A DNA stretch of 49,625 nucleotides from Lachnospira sp. UBA2821. Its GTDB lineage: Bacteria > Bacillota > Clostridia > Lachnospirales > Lachnospiraceae. Each line of letters starts with the position of its first letter. Position 1 is the stretch's first letter. Positions 6,699 through 14,367 of this stretch are shown piece by piece. The notes below the pieces were generated by a model. It saw only the letters and a program-made list of their open reading frames with translations. It had not been told where the DNA came from and did no database searches. The stretch lies in NCBI GenBank assembly GCA_002351535.1, contig DEGR01000056.1, positions 1 to 49,625 of the forward strand, given 5' to 3'. Both the position numbers and the translations under genes were made by a program.

Positions 6699-7676
6699 TC
6701 AAAGTATAGTATCTACAAACTTTTGCTTAACTTCCCACTGCTCTTTAACCATTTTTAACTTTTCCATATTCTTATCCGCAATCCATGCCTTGTTGCCGTT
6801 ATAATATTTATTAGTCACCTTCCAGAATTTCTCCGGATACTGAAGCATCACTTTTAGTAATTTCCTATCCTGAATACCTATTGTTTTCTCTCTGTCGTAA
6901 GACTCAATAATATTATTGCCAAGCTGCATATCCCAGTTGTACTTCTCCATAACTTTTCTTAGAAAATCATACAAATCTGTTACCTGAACATCTATAACTG
7001 CATTTTTATAGTCAACCGCAACCGCATCCTTTCCGACAAATATTATATTATGATGATTGAATGCCCCATGGCATACAGTCTGATTATCATATGCATACTT
7101 ACGCATAGATTCATAATCACATTCAAGTATTTTAGCTGATGCTTCTTCTGCTTTCTGATAAAATTTATCAATACTTCTAAGTAATTCATTTTCAAACGGG
7201 TTTTTATTATTTTTCCTTCTTATATAATTTCTCGCACGTTTTATCTCAATGGTATGTCTGACAAATTCATTTCTCAAATCACAGGGATACAATTCAGTAC
7301 ACTCATCTCCCCTTTTTTCCTGAAGAATTGTATGTATTTTCCCGAGCATTCCTGCACTTTTTATAATATCATTTCTATCTTTAATATTACATTCTCTGGA
7401 AGGATACCACTCCTTAATCACATATTTTTTACCATCATCCCCCTCAGCAATAACATTTTCACTGTCAAATTCAAGAAAATAATCTGCCCTGATTCCGGAT
7501 TCCTTCAATTTTAACATAATCTCTTTTTCAAACTTCAGATGTCTCTCTTTAACATCATACTCTTTGAACAGTATAAGACCTCTTGACGTATCGCACACAA
7601 ATCCACCTCTTGCCCTGGTTGTTTTTTTAACTTCAATATCATACTGCCCAAGAATCCCTATAGATTTTTCGTTCAA
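6699..7676 (-). CDS. CotS-like (spore coat kinase family) probable pseudokinase
   Basis: About 326 residues with the fold of the CotS/YutH and aminoglycoside phosphotransferase families. The N-lobe is LILFKEYDVKERHLKFEKEI; the C-lobe has VCHGAFNHHNIIF and VAVDYKNAVIDVQVTDLYDFLRK. CotS-family proteins are spore-coat components in Bacillus. The usual catalytic HGD is HGA here, so phosphotransfer may be lost. The start is a TTG at 7676, 9 bases after GGGAGG; upstream ATGs would place that site inside the gene. It is directly downstream of cca. No activity can be assigned. Confidence 0.75.
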   Translation of the reverse strand: MNEKSIGILGQYDIEVKKTTRARGGFVCDTSRGLILFKEYDVKERHLKFEKEIMLKLKESGIRADYFLEFDSENVIAEGDDGKKYVIKEWYPSRECNIKDRNDIIKSAGMLGKIHTILQEKRGDECTELYPCDLRNEFVRHTIEIKRARNYIRRKNNKNPFENELLRSIDKFYQKAEEASAKILECDYESMRKYAYDNQTVCHGAFNHHNIIFVGKDAVAVDYKNAVIDVQVTDLYDFLRKVMEKYNWDMQLGNNIIESYDREKTIGIQDRKLLKVMLQYPEKFWKVTNKYYNGNKAWIADKNMEKLKMVKEQWEVKQKFVDTIL

Positions 7677-7753
7677 AAAAAGAACACCTCCCATACTAAT
7701 TTGCACAAGCATTGCAGGTTGTGCCATCATTAATTATAGTATGAAATGTATTC

Positions 7754-9094
7754 TTATTTTATGCATATACGCTTTGCCTCTTCGAGAAGCAGCTCTTTAT
7801 TGTTCATGTCAGGATTCTCAATGACGATATCAAATAATTTGCCCAGAACATTTCCCACATCACTGCCTCTCTCCACTCCAAGAGCAATAATGTCTTTTCC
7901 ATTCACAGCCATGTCTTTCATTGATATACAATCTTTATCCCGTATTATCTCTTCATATATATTCTGTATATCTGTTAAAACCGGAGTCGTATTATCTTTA
8001 CTGTACTTACTCTTTCCTGCAAGGTCTGCCCATTTCAACTTAAGAAGCATAGGAAAAAGCTCAGGCCCTGTCATTACTATAGCCCTTCTTACATCAACCT
8101 TGCTGTTACCTATTCTGCAATCATGATATTTCACAAGTGATGACACAATCTTAATTGTCCTGTTGTCCATCTTAAGTCCCCTAAGAATTTTTACAGTCAT
8201 CTCAGCACCGGCCTCACCATGCCCGTAGAAATGATGATTGCCATCTTTACCCACTGTCTGCTTTGAAGGTTTGCCGACATCATGAAGCAATGCTGCCCAC
8301 CTTAAATAATGGTCAGGTTCAATATTCTTAAGAACATGTAATGTATGCTCTCCAACATTGTACATATGATATATTGATTTTTGCTCTGTCTCCATCATAG
8401 TATCAAATTCAGGCATAATCCATTTAGTTATTCCAAGTTCATATGCCTTTCCCATCATATCAGGATTAGGTGATTTAAGCATTTTGTCAAGCTCAGTGCA
8501 TATTCTCTCCCTGCTTATTTGCTGAAGATTAGAGGCAAGTTCCTTCACTGCTTCTGCTGTGGAGTCCTCGATGTCGAACCCAAGCTGCGCCGCAAACCGG
8601 ACAGCTCTTAATATCCTTAATGCATCCTCATTAAATCTTGCCCTTGCATCACCCACACATCTTATAATTCCATGCTTTAAGTCTTCAACTCCGCCAAACT
8701 CATCGACAATACCTTTTTCTTCATTATATGCCATGGCATTGATTGTAAAATCTCTTCGTTTTAAATCTTCTTTAATATCCGGAGTGAACTCTACAGAATC
8801 GGGATGTCTTCCATCCCTGTATTCACCATCAATTCTATATGTAGTAACTTCAAATCCTTCGTGGTCAACCATAACCGTCACTGTTCCATGCTCGATTCCT
8901 GTATCAATAGTCCTGTTGAACACACTCTTAATCTGCCCGGGTGTTGCTGATGTTGTTATATCCCAGTCACTTGGCTCTCTGCCGAGAATAACATCCCTCA
9001 CACATCCGCCTACCGCAAATGCCTCATATCCATTTTTAGTCAATCTGTTAATTATGTATTTTACCTTATCGGGCAACTTAACAACAACTCTCAC
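7754..9094 (-). CDS. cca: CCA tRNA nucleotidyltransferase with HD domain
   Basis: This 446-residue protein adds or repairs the 3'-CCA end of tRNAs. The nucleotidyltransferase head has GGCVRDVILGREPSDWD near residues 28-44, with the catalytic DxD inside. An RNA/dNTP-binding head (GEYRDGRHPDSVEF; RRDFTINAMAYN) follows, then an HD domain, HTLHVLKNIEPDHYLRWAALLHDVGKP, around 250-277, which in relatives gives phosphatase or phosphodiesterase activity. The GTG start at 9094 lies one base after the stop of the diguanylate cyclase gene and has GGAGAG 8 bases before it, so the two are probably translationally coupled. Confidence 0.95.
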   Translation of the reverse strand: MRVVVKLPDKVKYIINRLTKNGYEAFAVGGCVRDVILGREPSDWDITTSATPGQIKSVFNRTIDTGIEHGTVTVMVDHEGFEVTTYRIDGEYRDGRHPDSVEFTPDIKEDLKRRDFTINAMAYNEEKGIVDEFGGVEDLKHGIIRCVGDARARFNEDALRILRAVRFAAQLGFDIEDSTAEAVKELASNLQQISRERICTELDKMLKSPNPDMMGKAYELGITKWIMPEFDTMMETEQKSIYHMYNVGEHTLHVLKNIEPDHYLRWAALLHDVGKPSKQTVGKDGNHHFYGHGEAGAEMTVKILRGLKMDNRTIKIVSSLVKYHDCRIGNSKVDVRRAIVMTGPELFPMLLKLKWADLAGKSKYSKDNTTPVLTDIQNIYEEIIRDKDCISMKDMAVNGKDIIALGVERGSDVGNVLGKLFDIVIENPDMNNKELLLEEAKRICIK

Positions 9095-9095
9095 C

Positions 9096-10184
9096 TTAAC
9101 AACTCTCCACTCTGTTTCTTCCTGATTCTTTTCCTTTATATAAAGCCTTATCCGCTGCTTCTATAATATCATTTGACATAATATGTTTTTCACTTGAACT
9201 TACACCAAATGTCATTGTAACATTTACAGCCTGTCCTTTATACATATGACTTGTACCTTGTATATCTCTTCTTACCCTGTCCATTATCTTAACAGCCTCA
9301 TATGCTGATGTATTAGGAAAGAGAATAATTATTTCTTCTCCTCCCCACCTGCATACACTATCACATTCCCTGACACCTTTTCGTATGGCAGTGGCAACCT
9401 GCTTAAGCACCATATCACCACATTCATGTCCATAATTGTCATTGAACTTCTTAAAGAAATCTATATCTCCTATACATATAGAATAATCTGTTCCATATGT
9501 TCTTTTCATCCCTACACTCATATCAAGCTGTTCCATAAAAGGACGTCTTAATAAAAGCCCGGTCAATGGATCATAACTTGCAAGTTCACTCAGCCTTTTG
9601 TTCTGTCTCTCAAGTCCATTACTTATGGTAAATACTTCTGCCATAAATATACTTGTAGCATACACAATAATTATACCGGCAATGGTTAAATTATATATCA
9701 TTATCCATTTGCTGAAATATGTTACAGTCCTTCCGCCCTGTTCATATATACTGTCTTTATATACTATCACTATATTAGTAATCAGTACAACTGCCGAAGC
9801 AACATAAGATATAGAAGACCTGTTAAGCATAAGATATTCCACAAAAAAACATACCGGAATAATTGCAAGCAGTAATATGTTAAACCCGCTTTCAGTTCCC
9901 AGCATAATACTTCCAAGAACACAATAAATATATACACAGCACAAAAGACATAACATCTGCGGTTCTGTGTTCCTGTCATTTTCATCTTTCTTTTTCATAG
10001 CTGTAGCGAGGTATACTATAAGACCTGCATCACACACAGCCATCAGATATTGTTTACACGCAAGAAACATAACCAGATATATTATGTTTATAATTAACAG
10101 CATATTAACTAAAACTGAGAATATATTTGCGTTATATATATACTTAACTATATTTATCTTAATATCCCTTAACTTCTGTGACAT
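9096..10184 (-). CDS. Membrane diguanylate cyclase (GGDEF domain)
   Basis: A 362-residue protein with six or so N-terminal membrane segments (for example NIFSVLVNMLLIINIIYLVMF) and a C-terminal GGDEF domain from about residue 205 (YDPLTGLLLRRPFMEQL). The signature is RWGGEEII, the active GGEE(F/I) variant. The inhibitory RxxD site (RECD) lies five residues before it, so product inhibition by cyclic-di-GMP is expected. It should make c-di-GMP at the membrane. The membrane part resembles no sensor I can name. The gene overlaps the YtvI-like gene by 16 bases and runs into cca. Confidence 0.92.
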   Translation of the reverse strand: MSQKLRDIKINIVKYIYNANIFSVLVNMLLIINIIYLVMFLACKQYLMAVCDAGLIVYLATAMKKKDENDRNTEPQMLCLLCCVYIYCVLGSIMLGTESGFNILLLAIIPVCFFVEYLMLNRSSISYVASAVVLITNIVIVYKDSIYEQGGRTVTYFSKWIMIYNLTIAGIIIVYATSIFMAEVFTISNGLERQNKRLSELASYDPLTGLLLRRPFMEQLDMSVGMKRTYGTDYSICIGDIDFFKKFNDNYGHECGDMVLKQVATAIRKGVRECDSVCRWGGEEIIILFPNTSAYEAVKIMDRVRRDIQGTSHMYKGQAVNVTMTFGVSSSEKHIMSNDIIEAADKALYKGKESGRNRVESC

Positions 10185-11215
10185 TTCATTCTAACCTTCC
10201 ACGTTTCAAATAATATTTTTTTAATCTCATCCGCAACTATATATGCAAATGGTCCTGTAATCACACCTGATATTCCAAAAAGTTTATACCCTGCATATAT
10301 TGTTATCATTCCACAAAGCGGAGACAACCCTGCTTTTTTCCCCATTATTCTTGGCTCCATAACCTCTCTTATACAATAACATATTATAAGACAAATCATC
10401 AACACCAAAACTGAAATAAATTCATATTTCACTACATAAAAAGCAATAAGCGGAACAAGAATCACACTTACTCCTATCATTGGAAGGGCATCAAGCGCAG
10501 CACTCACCACCGCAAGTAAAAGAGGATATCCCGTACCGGCTATGCAATATGAACCGTAGCATATTACTGCAATAATTACAAACAATATTGCCTGTGCCTT
10601 TATATACCCCACACCCATAGAGTATATCCGGCATTTAATTCTTCTTATCTCTTTGCCAAGAGCACTTTTACTCACCCTGTCATCGATACTGTCTCTATCA
10701 GTCAAAAAATAATACGATGCAAACATAGCAACAATTATAACAAATGCAGCCTTTCCGACACTCACAACCTGACACAGAGAGCTTCCTACTAATGACTTAA
10801 CCATATGGTTAAAATCTATATCTCCCATATATTTCCACACAGTTCTTCCTATTATGCCATCCCCTGCCTCAGCAAATGCCTCAATACATCCACATATATT
10901 TTTGACTCCTTTTTCAACACCAAACCTTCCGTTATTAAATGCTTCCATAAAAGAAATACACTGACGCAACAACTGCTTCGATAAATATATTATTCCATAT
11001 AATACACTTAATGATATAACAATTATAGCACCTGCGGACGCAATTTTATTATTAATTCTTAATCTGACATTCAGAAACTTCACAACCGGCTTTATCATCC
11101 ACGCAAACACATATGCAATAACAAACGGAAGAAGAAGCACCACACCATATCTGAACAACAGATATGATGTTACATATGCAATAACATAACCTATAATATA
11201 ATATAATTTATTCAT
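10169..11215 (-). CDS. ytvI: YtvI-like AI-2E family transporter / permease
   Basis: A 348-residue polytopic membrane protein of the AI-2E/PerM family. It opens with a double hydrophobic hairpin (YYIIGYVIAYVTSYLLF, VVLLLPFVIAYVFAWMI). The C-terminal family block reads IREVMEPRIMGKKAGLSPL and then GVITGPFAYIVADEI. In Bacillus, YtvI is a sporulation membrane protein of unknown transport function; other members export Na+ or AI-2. The family is clear, the substrate is not. No good ribosome site precedes the ATG. It sits 48 bases after the response regulator stop and overlaps the diguanylate cyclase gene. Confidence 0.88.
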   Translation of the reverse strand: MNKLYYIIGYVIAYVTSYLLFRYGVVLLLPFVIAYVFAWMIKPVVKFLNVRLRINNKIASAGAIIVISLSVLYGIIYLSKQLLRQCISFMEAFNNGRFGVEKGVKNICGCIEAFAEAGDGIIGRTVWKYMGDIDFNHMVKSLVGSSLCQVVSVGKAAFVIIVAMFASYYFLTDRDSIDDRVSKSALGKEIRRIKCRIYSMGVGYIKAQAILFVIIAVICYGSYCIAGTGYPLLLAVVSAALDALPMIGVSVILVPLIAFYVVKYEFISVLVLMICLIICYCIREVMEPRIMGKKAGLSPLCGMITIYAGYKLFGISGVITGPFAYIVADEIKKILFETWKVRMKCHRS

Positions 11216-11263
11216 AGGAATATTATGGCGTGCCGGTACAGATTTTATACAACTCAGTAACCC

Positions 11264-11956
11264 CTATGATACCTTGAATCTGTACCCGACACCCCATATC
11301 GTCTCTATATACTGTGGCTTTGCCGTAGATAATTCAATCTTTTCACGTATCTTCTTGATATGTACAGTTACAGTGGCTATATCCCCGACTGATTCCATAT
11401 CCCATATTTCTCTGAATAACTCATCCTTCGTATAGACATGATTTGGATTTTCAGCAAGAAATGTAAGAAGGTCAAATTCCTTTGTTGTAAATGTTTTCTC
11501 CTCACCATTCACATACACTCTTCTCGCTGTCTTATCTATCTTAAGACCTCTTATCTCTATTATGTCATTTTCCGGCTGGCCTGCACCCACAAGTCTGTCA
11601 TATCTTGCAAGATGTGCCTTGACTCTCGCAACCATTTCACTCGGACTGAATGGTTTTGTCATGTAGTCATCAGCCCCAAGACCAAGACCCCTGATTTTAT
11701 CTATGTCATCTTTTTTGGCTGAAATCATAAGAATAGGGGTATTTTTTATTTCCCTGATACTTTTACATATCTCAAAGCCATCCACTTCCGGTAACATAAG
11801 GTCGAGTATAAACATATCGAACTCTTCCTTAAGTGCTCTTTCTAACCCTCTGTCGCCGCTATTTTCTATCTCAACCTCAAATCCACTAAGCTCAAGATAA
11901 TCTTTCTCAAGCTCTGCTATACTCTCTTCATCTTCAACTATAAGAATTCTACTCAT
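11264..11956 (-). CDS. OmpR-family response regulator
   Basis: A 230-residue two-component regulator. The receiver domain (residues 1-120) starts MSRILIVEDEESIAELEKDY, with the phosphoacceptor Asp in FDMFILDLMLPEVDG and the conserved Lys in DDYMTKPFSP. The winged-helix OmpR DNA-binding domain ends with VTVHIKKIREKIE and YIETIWGVGYRF. The start at 11956 has GGAG 6 bases before the ATG; the frame extends upstream but only through a hairpin-rich spacer. Its partner is the kinase upstream at 12082-13584, an unusual kinase-first order. Targets are unknown. Confidence 0.95.
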   Translation of the reverse strand: MSRILIVEDEESIAELEKDYLELSGFEVEIENSGDRGLERALKEEFDMFILDLMLPEVDGFEICKSIREIKNTPILMISAKKDDIDKIRGLGLGADDYMTKPFSPSEMVARVKAHLARYDRLVGAGQPENDIIEIRGLKIDKTARRVYVNGEEKTFTTKEFDLLTFLAENPNHVYTKDELFREIWDMESVGDIATVTVHIKKIREKIELSTAKPQYIETIWGVGYRFKVS

Positions 11957-12081
11957 ACTAATCTCCATTCCGCAGACGCTATGCGTCGGAGGAATCGCGG
12001 GCAAAATCTCCGGTTTTGCTCTGCGATAAAAAGCTGATTGTGACGCCTGCGGCACAATCAACTGTGTGAAAAATCAGCATA
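11957..12081 (-). promoter_or_regulatory. Kinase-regulator spacer with terminator/attenuator-like hairpins
   Basis: Read in the direction of transcription, right after the kinase stop: GCTGATT, then TGATTGTG-loop-CACAATCA (arms 12053-12060 and 12035-12042) followed by GC and TTTTT, an intrinsic terminator. GCTGATT (12072-12078) can instead pair with AATCAGC on the terminator's 3' arm, an antiterminator. Next is ATCGC-GCAAAA/TTTTGC-GCGAT (11994-12026), then TTCC-GACGC-ATA-GCGTC-GGAA (11967-11992) just before the GGAG of the regulator gene. Three separate hairpins in 125 bases. Confidence 0.6.
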
Positions 12082-13584
12082 TTAATGTGATTTTTCCTGC
12101 TCCTGTGGCGCTATATACTTTCTTATTACAAAATGCATTGTTGTTCCTGTTCCTAACATACTGTTTGCCCAGATTTTTCCACCATGTGCTTCTATAATTT
12201 TTTTAACTATCGATAATCCGATTCCGCTTCCACCCTGGTTAGAATTCCTTGAGGCATCAGTCCTATAGAATCTGTCGAATATATAAGGCAAATCTTTCTT
12301 ATCAATTCCTTTACCATTATCTTCTATCTCAACATGTATAAAGTCGCCCTCATCATGTATACGGATATTCAGAATTCCCTGTTTATTATGTCCAATATAT
12401 TTAACAGAATTGCTTACTATATTATTGATAACTCTTTTCATCTGCTCAGCATCAGCTATTATAACCACATCATCATCCGTATAGTTAAAATAACCAAGTT
12501 TGATATTTTTAGCATCAAGCTCATAGGACAGTTCTTCGACACAATCCATAAAATACTCTTTAACATTTACCTTTGCAAAATTGTATGGCATCCTGTTAGT
12601 ATCAATCTTAGAATACATCGTAAGTTCACCTATAAGTCTGTCCATATCATTCGCTTTATTATATATTGTATGGATATATTTATCCATCTTCTCAGGTGTG
12701 TCGGCAACACCGTCCATAATACCTTCCACATATCCTTTTATGGCTGTTATAGGCGTTTTGAGGTCGTGGGAAATGTTACTTATAAGTTCTTTGTTTTCTT
12801 CTTCATCACTCATTCTGTCTGCTGCTGCCTGCTTAAGCCTCAATCTCATATCTTCAAAATCATTGCAAAGCTGTCCGAATTCATCACACCTTCCTGTCTC
12901 AACAGGGGTATCAAGGTCACCATCCGCTATTCTCCTTGCCGCCACACCAAGCTTCTCAAGTGGTTTCATAACACTACCGTTAATCCACAATGAAAGAATA
13001 ATGGCAGTCGCCACAATTATCATAAAAAGTGATATAACAACTTCCACCATAAATGTTTTTATCTGCGGAATTATTCCACCTATAGATGTTACCAGAAATA
13101 TAGTCTTTTCATCACCGGAAGAATTATTATATGACATTCCCTTTATAAGATACTTCTCATTGCCATTTATATAAAAATCATCACCTGAAGATTTCCCTGC
13201 GTCATAATCCGGAAGAATATCATAAAGCCATTTCTCATCCTTATCACTTCCGCAATAAGAATAATCATCGCCCGTTCTTACTATTATGAATGAACTTTTT
13301 GTCATAAGCCTGTCATTAAGCTCGTCCAAATATTCTTTGTTTTCAAACTTATCCGGATTCTTTTCTACAGATTTGCTTATCTCTTTAAAGAAAACATCCA
13401 TCATGCCACTGTATATCGCAATCGGATTACTAAGACTCTCAACATTTGAAATAGTAGTTCCATAGCTGCTCTCTATCTGCTTTATCTTCGCATTTCCAAT
13501 GCAGAAAGCAAAACTGCACAGCACAAGTATTGGCATAACAGCAATCAGAATAAAAGAAATCTTTAATTTACTTTTTAATTTCAC
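12082..13584 (-). CDS. Membrane sensor histidine kinase (HAMP, HisKA, HATPase)
   Basis: About 500 residues. One N-terminal membrane segment (ISFILIAVMPILVLCSFAFCIG) is followed by an extracellular sensor region of about 130 residues and a second membrane segment (FMVEVVISLFMIIVATAIIL). A HAMP linker follows (MKPLEKLGVAARRIADGDLDTP), then HisKA with the phosphoacceptor in NISHDLKTPITAIKGYVEG and a HATPase domain (INNIVSNSVKYI; VEIEDNGKGI; GGSGIGLSIVKKI). I chose the GTG at 13584, 7 bases after GGAG; an upstream TTG has no site. It comes before its regulator gene. The sensed signal is not evident. Confidence 0.93.
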   Translation of the reverse strand: MKLKSKLKISFILIAVMPILVLCSFAFCIGNAKIKQIESSYGTTISNVESLSNPIAIYSGMMDVFFKEISKSVEKNPDKFENKEYLDELNDRLMTKSSFIIVRTGDDYSYCGSDKDEKWLYDILPDYDAGKSSGDDFYINGNEKYLIKGMSYNNSSGDEKTIFLVTSIGGIIPQIKTFMVEVVISLFMIIVATAIILSLWINGSVMKPLEKLGVAARRIADGDLDTPVETGRCDEFGQLCNDFEDMRLRLKQAAADRMSDEEENKELISNISHDLKTPITAIKGYVEGIMDGVADTPEKMDKYIHTIYNKANDMDRLIGELTMYSKIDTNRMPYNFAKVNVKEYFMDCVEELSYELDAKNIKLGYFNYTDDDVVIIADAEQMKRVINNIVSNSVKYIGHNKQGILNIRIHDEGDFIHVEIEDNGKGIDKKDLPYIFDRFYRTDASRNSNQGGSGIGLSIVKKIIEAHGGKIWANSMLGTGTTMHFVIRKYIAPQEQEKSH

Positions 13585-13827
13585 AACAATACTCCAATCT
13601 CCCGTCTGATTCCGTACTCCCTGCTGCAACGAATATTAACTCATAAACTAACAAATTCGTGCTATCACATTATTATAGCATACATATCTGACTTCATTCA
13701 TTAAGTTTTCTAAATGAAAATGTAAACTTTTTATAAAAACGACACAATTGTTGTGATATAATATTGTAATGTAAAATCATATATATAGAGCACCTCTACT
13801 ACAGGTCGCTCAGAAACGAGGGTTAAT
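13585..13827. promoter_or_regulatory. Divergent promoter region between the kinase and yqeY
   Basis: On the minus strand TATAAT lies within GCTATAATAATG near 13670-13680, facing the kinase gene. On the plus strand TGATATAAT (13755-13762; TATAAT at 13757-13762) is an extended -10 for yqeY. A short hairpin GAGC-CCT/AGG-GCTC (about 13790-13811) is in the yqeY leader, just before the start. No gene is visible. Confidence 0.55.
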
Positions 13828-14265
13828 ATGAAATTTGAAACATTACAAAAAGACATGATTGCAGCAATGAAAGCAAGAGATAAGGCCCGTAAGGAATCTA
13901 TATCTGCTTTGGTATCAGCTATTAAGAAAGTTGCCATTGATGAAGGATGCAGAGATAACATTACCGACGAGCTTGCAGACAGAGTTATCTTAAAAGAACT
14001 CAAATCAGTAAAAGAGCAGTTAGATACATGTCCTGCCTCACGTCAGGATCTTATCGACGAATATCAGGCAAGATACGATGTCTTTAACGAATATGCACCT
14101 AAGCTTATGTCTGCCGAAGAAGTTGAAGCATTTATCACTTCTAAGTTTGCTGATGTTATTGCATCAAAAAACAAAGGAATGATTATGAAAAATGTTATGC
14201 CTGAATTAAAAGGCAAAGCCGATGGTGGCGTAATTAACCAGATAGTTTCAAAGTTATGTAACTAG
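13828..14265 (+). CDS. yqeY: YqeY/GatB-like domain protein
   Basis: A 145-residue cytoplasmic protein of the YqeY family, all-helical and related to the C-terminal tRNA-binding tail of GatB (amidotransferase). The conserved start is MKFETLQKDMIAAMKARDKARKESISALVSA; the conserved end is KGMIMKNVMPELKGKADGGVINQIV. Length is typical (about 148 aa). Its exact role is unknown; in firmicutes it is often near rpsU and dnaG, which is not the case here. GAGGG precedes the ATG. Confidence 0.93.
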   Translation: MKFETLQKDMIAAMKARDKARKESISALVSAIKKVAIDEGCRDNITDELADRVILKELKSVKEQLDTCPASRQDLIDEYQARYDVFNEYAPKLMSAEEVEAFITSKFADVIASKNKGMIMKNVMPELKGKADGGVINQIVSKLCN

Positions 14266-14287
14266 TAAATGTAAATTGTAATTGTTA

Positions 14288-14339
14288 AGAGTTAGCTCCA
14301 AAATGCTTTGCATTCCGGAGGATGACTCTGAACATTTAC
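14288..14339 (+). repeat. Intergenic hairpin ending in a CTCTGAAC repeat copy
   Basis: Nested arms AGAGT/ACTCT, CTCC/GGAG and AATGC-TTT-GCATT form one long imperfect stem after yqeY. The right end holds CTCTGAACATTTAC (14326-14339), a member of the dispersed repeat family. Confidence 0.5.
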
Positions 14340-14367
14340 GATAATTTATAGAAAAATGGAGATATAT

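Noticed and set aside
12334..12993. A 219-codon plus-strand open frame inside the sensor kinase gene
   Set aside because: It is antisense to a kinase with all conserved motifs, has no ribosome site, and reads as low-complexity His/Ile/Phe-rich sequence.
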